From: an uncultured Bacteroidia bacterium
GTDB taxonomy: Bacteria > Bacteroidota > Bacteroidia > Bacteroidales > CAJPTX01
Length of the DNA: 64,000 nucleotides
Reading direction: 5' to 3'
Assembly: GCA_947252645.1 (NCBI GenBank)
Contig: CAMXWF010000007.1
Location: 57,535 to 121,534 of the forward strand
Each line of letters opens with the position of its first letter. Positions within the stretch are counted from its first letter, which is position 1. Position numbers and translations under genes: made by a program. The notes below the pieces were generated by a model. That model saw nothing but the letters and a program-made list of their open reading frames with translations, was not told the origin of the DNA and made no database searches. Positions 10,283 through 20,000 of the stretch are shown piece by piece.

Positions 10283-11359
10283 TTAGCGCTGGCTACTCAT
10301 GGACCCCATCGCCGACAGCATGTTACCGTAGATCGTGTTCAGCTTCGACACGTTCTCATTCAGCCGCGACACCGACTGGCTATACTGCTGCGACTCCTTG
10401 ATCGTCTGCTCGATCTTCTGCAACATCTCTTCCACTCCACTACCCAGCTTCTGCGACTGCTGCATGCTCTTCTGCATCTCCTTCACCTGCAGCTCGTGGG
10501 CCGTCGTCAGCGCCTCAATATTCTTGCCCAAGCCCTGCAGTTGCACGCCCGTCGAAGCTATCCCCTTGGCCACCGAGTCGCTCGCCCCCGCCAGGCTCGT
10601 CGACATCTTGGACACCACTTCGTTCACCTTGGCCGCAAACTGCTTGCCGGTCTCATCCACCTGCTTGGCCGTACCCTCAACGCTCTGCGATAGCACCTGG
10701 GCTGAACGACTCACCAAGGCACCTGAATTCTCGTAGCTCTCCGCAAACTTACCCACTGCGCCACCTGCACGCTGCATGTTCCTAGAAAACTGCTCAGTCG
10801 CGGCCACGGCCTCGGAGATCCGCGCAATCCCATTGCTGGCATTACTCAGCTTATCCAAACCTGCCCCTACCTTGGCAAAAAGCTCTGGGCCCACCTCGGC
10901 CTTCTCGAGCATCTCATTGAACTTCTGGGTAAACACAAAACCAGCGTTGCCCCCTGCGCCTGCCTGCACACCCGAAGCTCCCCGTGCGGATACCCCAGAC
11001 GCTGAAGCCAAACTCCCCGCCGCCACCTGGCTACGCGATATAGCCGACACAATCGCATTCTCTAGCACCAACGGATCCATCGCGCCGCCGTGCGATGCAC
11101 TACTCTCATCCGTAATTCCCGCCAACTCCGGGTACACTATAGTCCAGTCATACTCGGGCACCAACGGCTCAAATGCCGAAAAGAAAAAGATGATGGCCTC
11201 TGTACACATACCTATGATCAGCATGATACTAGCACCTGGAAAATGCTCCAGCTTGAACAAAGCACCCAACAACACCACCGAGGCACCCCATCCGTATAGG
11301 TACTTCATGAATACCTTATACCCGGTGCTCTGCACCATCTCGTCAATGCTAAATCCCAT
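10283..11359 (-). CDS. porL: type IX secretion motor protein PorL/GldL
   Basis: 358 residues. Two N-terminal transmembrane helices (about residues 22-37 and 43-62) with an intramembrane glutamate near residue 54, typical of the GldL/PorL stator that uses the proton gradient. The long cytoplasmic tail is rich in Ala, Gln and Ser and looks helical or coiled-coil to the C-terminus (residues ~150-350). Neighbours porK and porM are in the conserved order. The tail length is in the range of Bacteroidales PorL. Confidence 0.95.
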   Translation of the reverse strand: MGFSIDEMVQSTGYKVFMKYLYGWGASVVLLGALFKLEHFPGASIMLIIGMCTEAIIFFFSAFEPLVPEYDWTIVYPELAGITDESSASHGGAMDPLVLENAIVSAISRSQVAAGSLASASGVSARGASGVQAGAGGNAGFVFTQKFNEMLEKAEVGPELFAKVGAGLDKLSNASNGIARISEAVAATEQFSRNMQRAGGAVGKFAESYENSGALVSRSAQVLSQSVEGTAKQVDETGKQFAAKVNEVVSKMSTSLAGASDSVAKGIASTGVQLQGLGKNIEALTTAHELQVKEMQKSMQQSQKLGSGVEEMLQKIEQTIKESQQYSQSVSRLNENVSKLNTIYGNMLSAMGSMSSQR

Positions 11360-11408
11360 GATCTTTCCGCTTTTGCTGAACTATTCTATCTATGAATTAA
11401 CCCCGCAC

Positions 11409-12773
11409 CTAGCGATTATCTCCAAACATCGTCGAACGCACCGTCCTAAAACCTATGAACGACTTCGAGGAATCCTGGTACTCAAACGCTCGCGTGCCAA
11501 CCTGCAAGAAAAAAGCCACATCCTTCCACGATCCGCCGCGTATCACCTTCCGCTTCATCGCCTGCGGATCGTCCGAACGGGCATTGTACTGATAGTCTGG
11601 GTTCAAATCATGCGTGAACATATACGAACTCTCATCATACGCACTGCAGGTCCACTCCGCCACGTTTCCCGACATGTTATACAACCCGTAATCGTTCGGC
11701 TCATAATGATCCACAGGCATCGTCGTTACTCCTCCATCCTCTGCGTAGCGACCGCGCATCGGCTTGAAGTTCGCCTGAAAACAACCCGCCAAGCTCCGCG
11801 TATCGTAGCTGCCCCAAGGATACATGCTCGCAGTGTAGCCACCGCGTGCCGCATACTCCCACTCGGCCTCCGTCGGCAAACGAAAATCATGCACTGTCGC
11901 CTGGCCCTGCCGCAACAAGGCCGCATTCAAATAGTCCGTACGCCACTGGCAAAACGCCCGTGCCTGCTTCCACGACACTCCCACCACCGGGTAGTTGTCA
12001 TAGGCCGGATGCCAAAAATAAAGCTTCGCCTTCGGCTCATTGAACGAGTAGCTGAAATCATGGATCCACACCAGCGTGTCCGGATAGACGTTCACCTTAT
12101 CCTTGATGATGAAATCCTTACGCTTGGTCACCTTCACATACCGACTCAAAGGATAGTAGAAAACCTCCGCGCTATCCTCATACCGACCGGTATCCAAGTT
12201 GAAATTCCAGCGGTTCTTCACCATAGCCGCCTGCTTCAAATCTATCCACTGGTACTCATACATCAGCTTGCGCGTGTCGATCTCCTTCGAACCCTCAAAC
12301 TGATTGTCCTCATCGTAGTACAGATTCTGCACCGCCTCGTACTGCTCCTCATCCGTCAGGTCTATCGGAACACTCCAGTCCAAAATCGGCCGAGGCAACG
12401 GATTGTCAAATTCATCCTCCGTGCGCGCAAACTCATCGTGACCACTCTCAAATATCGCCATCCGCATCAGAGAATCGCGCACCCAGAACACAAACTGACG
12501 GTACTGGTTATTGCTGATCTCCGTCGCATCCATCCAGTACGACTCCAGCGTCACCGTCTTCGACGGCGCTCGATGCGCCCACGTCACGTCCTCATCGTTG
12601 CGCCCCATGGTGAACGCACCACGCGGAATATGCACCATCCCGTAGGGCTCCACCTCCGCCAAAAAGCTCCTGCCTGGAACTCCGCGCAACTCTCCATCGT
12701 CCACTGTCGCGCAGCCGCTCAATGTCCATAGCAACAGCAGCACGCCTATGCCTACCAAGCTCTGCCTTCTCAT
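11409..12773 (-). CDS. porK: type IX secretion ring lipoprotein PorK/GldK
   Basis: 454 residues. Lipoprotein signal with lipobox LSGC and lipidated Cys21. The rest has the formylglycine-generating/sulfatase-modifying fold (GAFTMGRNDEDVTWAHRAPSK, LPTEAEWEYAARGG, VIRGGSWKD, IGFRTVRS), which PorK keeps as a structural scaffold. PorK is attached to the inner leaflet of the outer membrane and forms the ring with PorN. 49 bases lie between porP and porK, consistent with one operon. Confidence 0.96.
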   Translation of the reverse strand: MRRQSLVGIGVLLLLWTLSGCATVDDGELRGVPGRSFLAEVEPYGMVHIPRGAFTMGRNDEDVTWAHRAPSKTVTLESYWMDATEISNNQYRQFVFWVRDSLMRMAIFESGHDEFARTEDEFDNPLPRPILDWSVPIDLTDEEQYEAVQNLYYDEDNQFEGSKEIDTRKLMYEYQWIDLKQAAMVKNRWNFNLDTGRYEDSAEVFYYPLSRYVKVTKRKDFIIKDKVNVYPDTLVWIHDFSYSFNEPKAKLYFWHPAYDNYPVVGVSWKQARAFCQWRTDYLNAALLRQGQATVHDFRLPTEAEWEYAARGGYTASMYPWGSYDTRSLAGCFQANFKPMRGRYAEDGGVTTMPVDHYEPNDYGLYNMSGNVAEWTCSAYDESSYMFTHDLNPDYQYNARSDDPQAMKRKVIRGGSWKDVAFFLQVGTRAFEYQDSSKSFIGFRTVRSTMFGDNR

Positions 12774-12822
12774 GCTCTTCCTCTTTTCTAGCTTCTTCGT
12801 CCCCTACTTCTCCTACTACGCT

Positions 12823-13815
12823 CTACAGATATCGTACCGTCTTGTACTGACGGGTCACCTTCTCGCGCTTCAAACTAAACGAATAGCCCAACACCACCTC
12901 GTGCGAACCGCTCGTGTAGCGACCTAGCGCACTCGTCGGATAATCATACTGATACCCTATCCGCAAACCATGCAACACATTGAAACTCAATAGACCACCT
13001 ACCGACTCCAACAAACTATAATTCACACCAAACCACACCAAATCATTGTAGCTCGTCGTCAACGTCAACGTCAGCTGATGCTCCTTTAAATTCGTCCGTA
13101 TCAACGCACTCGGCTGCAGCGCCCAGCGCCTAGGCAAACGCGCATCATAGCCCGCCACCACGTAGAACTCGCGCACGCTCCCGTAGGCATCAAGCACCTT
13201 CACCTTCGTGGGCGTCAGCTTCTCGCGCAAACCATGGCCCAGCAAATTCCTACCAGAAACCCCAAAATACAACCGCGGCGTATTGTAATACAAACCAAAC
13301 GACACATCAAAATTGATGGCACTCTGCCTAGCACTCGGCACTGCCGGATCCCCCTCCGCACCATCTACCGCCCTCCACGTGGCCTCGTAACGGTCATTCA
13401 TCACCGAAAAACCTACCCCCAGCGACAACGAACCCTTACCTCGCAAATGGAAACGACCCGCATACGACAGCTCCGCCACAATGCGGGAACCATACCCCGC
13501 CGCATCACGGCACGCCGACAAACCCACCCCATGCGAGTACTGCATCTTCAAACCTGGTGTCATCGTCGCCGCCGTCCTATAGTTGAAGGGCACATCTACG
13601 TTGAGGAATAGTAGCTGCGGCGCTCCCTGACCAAATCCCACCCACTGCTGACGACCCATCACCATCACATTCATCAAACCCTGGCTCCCCGCATAGGCCG
13701 GATTGAAATCCTGCTGCGTATACATATACTGCCGCACCCTCCCCTCGCTCTGCGCCCGCACTCCAAGCCCGCTCATCGCCAGCACTAACAACAACCCCAC
13801 GACTCTCCACTTCAT
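12823..13815 (-). CDS. porP: type IX secretion outer membrane protein PorP
   Basis: 330 residues, signal peptide ending in VRAQ, then QYMYTQQDFNPAYAGSQG, the family's opening, and a beta-rich barrel-like body ending with GSHEVVLGYSFSLKREK. First gene of porP-K-L-M-N, behind a good promoter at 13877-13908. PorP is required for T9SS secretion and links the PorK/N ring to the outer membrane or to PorE-like anchors. A paralogue is present at 2662-3582, so the two may serve different cargo. Confidence 0.95.
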   Translation of the reverse strand: MKWRVVGLLLVLAMSGLGVRAQSEGRVRQYMYTQQDFNPAYAGSQGLMNVMVMGRQQWVGFGQGAPQLLFLNVDVPFNYRTAATMTPGLKMQYSHGVGLSACRDAAGYGSRIVAELSYAGRFHLRGKGSLSLGVGFSVMNDRYEATWRAVDGAEGDPAVPSARQSAINFDVSFGLYYNTPRLYFGVSGRNLLGHGLREKLTPTKVKVLDAYGSVREFYVVAGYDARLPRRWALQPSALIRTNLKEHQLTLTLTTSYNDLVWFGVNYSLLESVGGLLSFNVLHGLRIGYQYDYPTSALGRYTSGSHEVVLGYSFSLKREKVTRQYKTVRYL

Positions 13816-13876
13816 CGCCTATGCACTACTCGCCTTTCCACCCCTAGCCACGGACCCTACTCCGCACCGCACTCCT

Positions 13877-13908
13877 CAAAGTAACGATTTTTCCACCGTC
13901 CTACCAAA
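13877..13908 (-). promoter_or_regulatory. Bacteroidota-type promoter for porP-K-L-M-N
   Basis: On the minus strand, -33 TTTG (13905-13908), a 20-base spacer and -7 TTACTTTG (13877-13884), one mismatch from TAnnTTTG. This leaves a leader of about 55 bases before the porP ATG. Spacing and sequence both fit the primary sigma factor of Bacteroidota. Confidence 0.6.
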
Positions 13909-14076
13909 TACTAAAACTCGACTCTGCATACACGATGCCCATCCCAACCCCTTCTGTCACCTTATACTGATTACATGAGAAAAATGTTTCGTCACCACTT
14001 TTGCCCCGTTCGTCAAAACCCAAAAACTCTTCTGCACACCTCTCCCCACGCATAGGGCCGCTGTACAATGCTACTC

Positions 14077-17000
14077 TCACTGCTCCACGGAAAAACGGAT
14101 GCTGATCCCTCCGCTCGTATTACTCGTGGGGAAGCTAAAAGAAACCAATGGCGTATTGACCACCCTGTCAAAGTACGCTCGCACCGTGATCTGCTCCGTC
14201 AGCATGTAGTCCGCCGACAACTTTATCGTGTACCCCCGCTGGCCTGCCATCGGCACATTAGCACCCTCCGACAGCTTATGCAGAATCGTCTGCGTATCGC
14301 GCCAACTAAAATCCGCCTGCAACCGCAACTCGCTCCGCTGCACTTTCTTCCCGCCAAGCTGCGTCTTCATCAGCAACGGCAAGTTCTCAAACCTATATCC
14401 TGCACCCACCACAAACTCCCAGCTGTCCTGATCCGAAAGCTGATTGTTAGAAAAACTCAAGCTCAATGCCCGCGATTTCCGAACCTCTAGCTTGGTCGTC
14501 AACGAATTCACCCACCCCATATCCACACCAATCAGGGGACTGAATTGCTCCGTTAGCGACACCGTACCCAGCTGAAACTGCGGCACAAAATTCTCCTGTT
14601 GGTCGCGCACATACGAGAACCCATCCGCACCCGCTTCATACGCCTCGTTGCTCACATAGCCACCTATCACGTAATTCGCTCGATACGCATGGCGCAGCGT
14701 AAGCTGGCGCAGCACAGACTTCACCCCACGCAGTCGTGAAAGACCATCGTACGTTATCGACCAGTTTGGCAGCGGAATTCGCAAAAAAGGATACAGCGGC
14801 ACCCGACCCTCTTCTACCCCCATGTACGACGAAATTATCGCCGGCACCAGCACCTCTTGCGACAGGGCCCCATAGCCTGAGGGATACACCCCATCGGGGC
14901 CCAACGCACTAGCACTATAGCGACCACCTTCTGCCCTAGCCGCTGCCAATCGCCGCGCCACTGGCAAACGATTCAACAGAAACCGCGCATACGCCTGCGA
15001 CTGATACCCGCGCTTGAGGCTACTCCTATCGAAGGCCGTCCCTATCAGTATCGTCGTCAGGTTCAAACTACCTCGTATTTGCGGATTCAGCAGCCTGAGC
15101 TGCCCATCTGCACCTGCTCGATAGTTGCCCGTCTGATCCCGAGAAAAACTCCGCTGACCAGTAAGCTCGATGCGAAAATAGGGAAACGGCTCCAGGCTAA
15201 CCCTATAGCTCCAGGTTGTAGTGCTGGTCATCTTACTCACATCCTGCATGAACCCATCGGTCGTCAACCAACCACGCTCCGCAGCACGCAAACCAAACGA
15301 CTCGTCCTGCCACCCCAGCACAAACGGAAAACCCGGCGCCGCGTGCGGCTTGAAGCTCTCCATGCCCAAAAGCATGGTCCCAGGCAAATAGCCCGGCAAA
15401 AAAGTCCCACCCGTTGACACCCACGACACCGACACATCCTTCAGCATCATCAACATCCGCAAGCCACCCTCCGCCAAAAGACGACCATTAAACGTACGCT
15501 CCTCCTTCTTGCCCTCCACCACGATCCGACCACGGCGAACACCACTCGGCACCGTGATCCGGATCTTATTCACCCCCAGCAACTCAAAGCTCAACGGCAT
15601 CTCGCGTCCCCCCTCATCGTAAAGCGTCACCGTCTCCGGCTTCACCCCAAGGTTATGGGTCACCGTCCTGCTCCCACCTGCCTTTACCGTTATCCGGGCC
15701 CCCTCATAGCGCACCGTCTTGTACTGCGGCTCCTGCGTAAGCGACTCCCCGTTCGCCAGCTTATCAAACCGCTCCAGCACTCCCCGCAGATACCCCACCT
15801 TCCGATAGAGTGAAAAAAAACTCATTTGGCCATTCAGCTGAACCGTCCGCGCATTCTGCACCGTGTTACCCACTGAAATCCGGACTGTATCCGAAAAAAC
15901 CGGCGATGCATGCCAACGAAACTCCCCACGATACGACGCATTCCCCGTCACCCAATCCAAAAATGGCAACTTATTGATTGGCACTGCGTAAGTCGCATTG
16001 ATCGTCTGATCATACTGCGTTGTACGCCCAAAGCGCCCAAGCTCCCGCAATACCATCGCACGCCAAGCAGACCGTGCCTCCCCTCCCATGACCCCATTCA
16101 CCGCGCCCAGCGGCTCATCGATCAACGCCAGATTCGTCGCGCTGTAATCCAGGTGGAGCGAACGCATCAAATCCCAATTAAAACCATACATCCGATTCCA
16201 CTCCCAACGCTTGATATACGTGGCAGGCATGTGGAGCTTGGCACTCTTGATGCTACGCAGCTGCTGCTCCTGGTAGTCCCGCTGCATGTCCGTCTTAAAC
16301 GTCATCTGGCGCGGGTAGAGCGTGAAGTTTATATCACGTATCAGCGCCAGGTAGTCCGACTGCAGCCAACGGACCTGGCGAAAAGGCTCATAGCTCCTAG
16401 GGTGACCATTGTAGGCATACGCCAAGCTACCCCGATGTGTACGCATATTGCGGTATTCCGTCTTCACGTTCCGTGCGTTCTCCCCAGAGTACGCATAGGA
16501 AAGCGTCACATTCCCAGGATCGTATACCTGACCCCGAAAACCCTCCGGCGCCACTCGGATGTTCGTCACATTCACACCCTGCCGCTGCGTAAAATCCAAC
16601 GCCAGCGACCTAAGCGAATCGCGCAACGGCCTGTCGGGCAAATGCGACAGCGCCTCCTCAAAAGGCACATCCTCATCCAGCGGATTGTACTGCGGACGAG
16701 CATAGTGCTGACCAAAGGTGGCATACAGCGGAATACTCACTCCCCAACGCTTCGGGAAAAAACGCCCAAACTCCAAGTCGCCGCTCAAGGTGTACTCGTA
16801 GCTCATCTCCTTCACGCGACCATTGATCCTATCCTCCAACGCACCAAAGCCCGGCGACTGCAATCGCCCATTTACAGACAAATTCCCCAAATCCGCCAAA
16901 TTCGCCGAGGCACTCGCAATAGCCGCCACCCCTCCTCGATCCGACACCTTGCTCAACCGAAGCTCGTTCACCCATACCTCCGCCGACTTCGGATAGCCAT

Positions 17001-20000
17001 CATCTACGCGCGCATCCCGCTGCTTCGGATTGCGTATCCCGATCATCAGCACACGCACCGAAGAAAAACTCGGATTACCCACCACAGACAGCCTACGTCC
17101 TCCTTCCTCCACCGAAAACGGTGTCTGAAGGCTTATACCTCCTCGCCTGAGCGCATTATTCCGCAGCAACTTCACCTCGCGAAACTGCTTAAGCGTCACC
17201 TCTATACGATTCTCCTCGGGCCATACCAACGCACGATCCGCATCCAAATCATTGCTATAGACACCTGGCGACGTCAAATGCAACGGCACCTCACACTCAT
17301 AGTAATTGTCCGTGTAGTCCGACCCCAAACGGAGAAACACCGACAACTCCCCATCCAAAAGCTTCTCCGACCCCACCTGCTCCCCATGGACATCCATCGC
17401 TATGCGCTCATACTGCCGCATATCGTATCCCACCATCTTGTAGGCCGCGCGGGCATCCCCATCCCCCAAATCCTGCACCCGCAGCACCATCGATTGCTCA
17501 TTGAGCTCATTCTCCACCGTCTGCGATGCATCGATCTCGCGCGTCACCCCGGGTGGCATAACGTAGTTCACCGGACTCTTCCGACTGTTCTCCTCAATGT
17601 TCACGGCCGAAACCTCAAATGTCGTCGCACCACCGGTCGCACCACCTAGGCTCTCCTGAGCCGAAAGCATCGAACGATCATACCGACGCCACTCCCCACG
17701 CACCAAGCCCAGCGTGGCAAAACGAAGAACTATCGGCGCGCTAAAACCATGCAGAAACAAACGGATAAAACGTATCGACTTGAAATCCTCTATGTGCCCC
17801 ACCCGGCGCTCCCACTCCTTCACGGGAATCTTAAACTGATACCACGACACCTCCGACGTCTGACCATTCGCCAGTTCCACTCGCGATACTATCTTATCCG
17901 TCACGTAGTTACGCCCCACCAGCATATCCCCAGGCCGAAGCGATACCCTGTACTGGTAGTAGCTCTCATTGTCGCTCAGCGTATAGTCTTTATTCACATC
18001 CTCCATGTCTGGCTGGGTCGTCGCGGAGGTCGGGTACGCCTCCGTCGACTGCTCTGAGGTGGGACTATTACCCTCCGGCCCATTGAAGTGCTTGTACCGG
18101 TCAAGAATCCCCGTACCTGCCTCATCAAAGGCTGTCGAACGGAAGTAACGAAAATCATCCGATGAGGGATCCTCCTGCGCCCGCTCCAGCGCCGCCGGCG
18201 ACAGCTTCGCCCTTAGCGACCCTATGTACGCACCAAAAAAATCCTGCTCCGCGGCACTACTCAAACCATCCAAACCCACATCCTGCTTAGCCCTATTGGC
18301 CGGATCGTTGTCAAATGCCATCACCGAATTCTGCACACTCGGCACCAGACCCCACGCACTACGCTTCGCGGGCGGATCCTCAGGCCGCACGGGGAGACCA
18401 TTCTCGTAGCTCTTCTGACCATCGCGTAGAATGTCCTCCGACACATTCCCCAAATTCACATACAAATCGCCCCCAGACCCGCCCTTGCCCTCCACGAACG
18501 GATCCATCAACCAAAACTCCAAGTACTCGATGTTAGAACTCTCAAAATCCGTCACCACCAGCGAACGCATGATCCCTCCCCAGCGATCCGAAGCATGCTG
18601 CAACGTCCCGTCCGCATTCACAGCCTGGCTATCGTAGTTGTACGGGCCACGCTCCGCGGGGTAAAAGGCCACATTCAGCACCGGAAGCGTGCTAGGCATA
18701 CCCTGCGGCGTATTCCGGTTGGGAAATATCTCCTGCTCCACCACCTCACGCACAAAATGGCTACTCTGCGCATCCGGATTATTCCGGATATGCGGCGGAG
18801 TCAACGACGAGTTCCGCAAAAAAAGCGGGTCTATGCTGTACCACGCCAACAAGGCGCGCTGCTTACCATAGTCCAAATTATTCACCAAGCTGGCCTCCGG
18901 GAATAGCTCCGGCTGCCCCTGCGGCACACTCGCTAGCGACCACGCATTCCACATGCGAAGGTCAATATTCGTCTTGTTGGCCTCAAAATCATCCAAATAC
19001 ACCGAACCTCGACCTGCCAGATAGCGCGACTGACCAGGAATGAAATGCGCAAACTCCGCCTCCACATTCAAATGCGAGGGCGCCTTGGTGTCTATCAGCG
19101 GCAACGCATCCACGGCCCGCGTCAACCACGGAAGCTCCGACGTGTAGCGCATATCCAAGCCCCATATCGTATTGGAAATCGCCTCCTGACCATACGACAC
19201 CTTCTTCGTAAAAGGCCGCTCACTCAAATTGAGCACCGTGGCCCCCAAGTCAAAACCATCCCAAAAATGGTAGTTCATGTGCGTACCAAGCAAACGCCGC
19301 ACCTGCAAATTCAAGCCCATATCGCTCTCAAGCGACACCTTGATCGGCGTACCCGACTCCAGCAAACCCTGGTTGATGATCCGCACCGTGCCCAGCAGGT
19401 AGTCCACCACGTAGTCCGTGTTCTCCACCAAACGACGTCCCCCCGCCGTCACAAGCACTGAGCCTCGCGGCACATTCGGCGCATTGAGCTGGATCTCCGA
19501 GCTGCTCGACGACTTGTACTCCCCCTCGAGGTAAAACTTATTCTTCTCCGCCACCTGCTCTGCCTTCGAAAGCGTACTGTCGTATAGCTCCGTGTAGGCC
19601 ACCTGGCGCGCCACCTCCGGATCTCCAAGCTTATCCGCCAAATAGGCACCAAAGGGCTCCACCACCGGGAAAATCACCCGGCCGCCGGCACTCTGCACCG
19701 TCACTCCCTCCACGTAGTCAAACACACCATCCGACCCTGCATCCCCCTGCGCATTGAGCCTATCCAGCGATAGCAACGTGAGCAATGGCACATCCTTGGC
19801 CGCTCCTCGCGTCATGTAGTTCACCTTCGTCCCTACGTCATCATCCTGATAGACCACATCCAGCTGAAAACCCTGTGAACTCACCTGGTAGGTCCCCAAC
19901 GAGTAGATGTTCTTCATCATCAAACGCCACGTCGGCATGCTGGGCGAAAGCTCCGTGCCCTTGAGCAGCTTCACCAGCAGCACCTGCGGCGCCGATACCC

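Noticed and set aside
9650..12731. Long open frames on the + strand (347 and 651 codons) opposite porM, porL and porK
   Set aside because: They are antisense to certain genes, are rich in Arg, His and Leu in a way typical of reverse frames in GC-rich DNA, and contain no motif.
12774..12822. Separate promoter between porP and porK
   Set aside because: The 49-base gap has no TAnnTTTG element; the operon promoter upstream of porP is enough.
15910..17649. A 579-codon + strand frame inside sov
   Set aside because: Antisense shadow of the SprA-type translocon; composition dominated by Arg, His, Ile and Pro.
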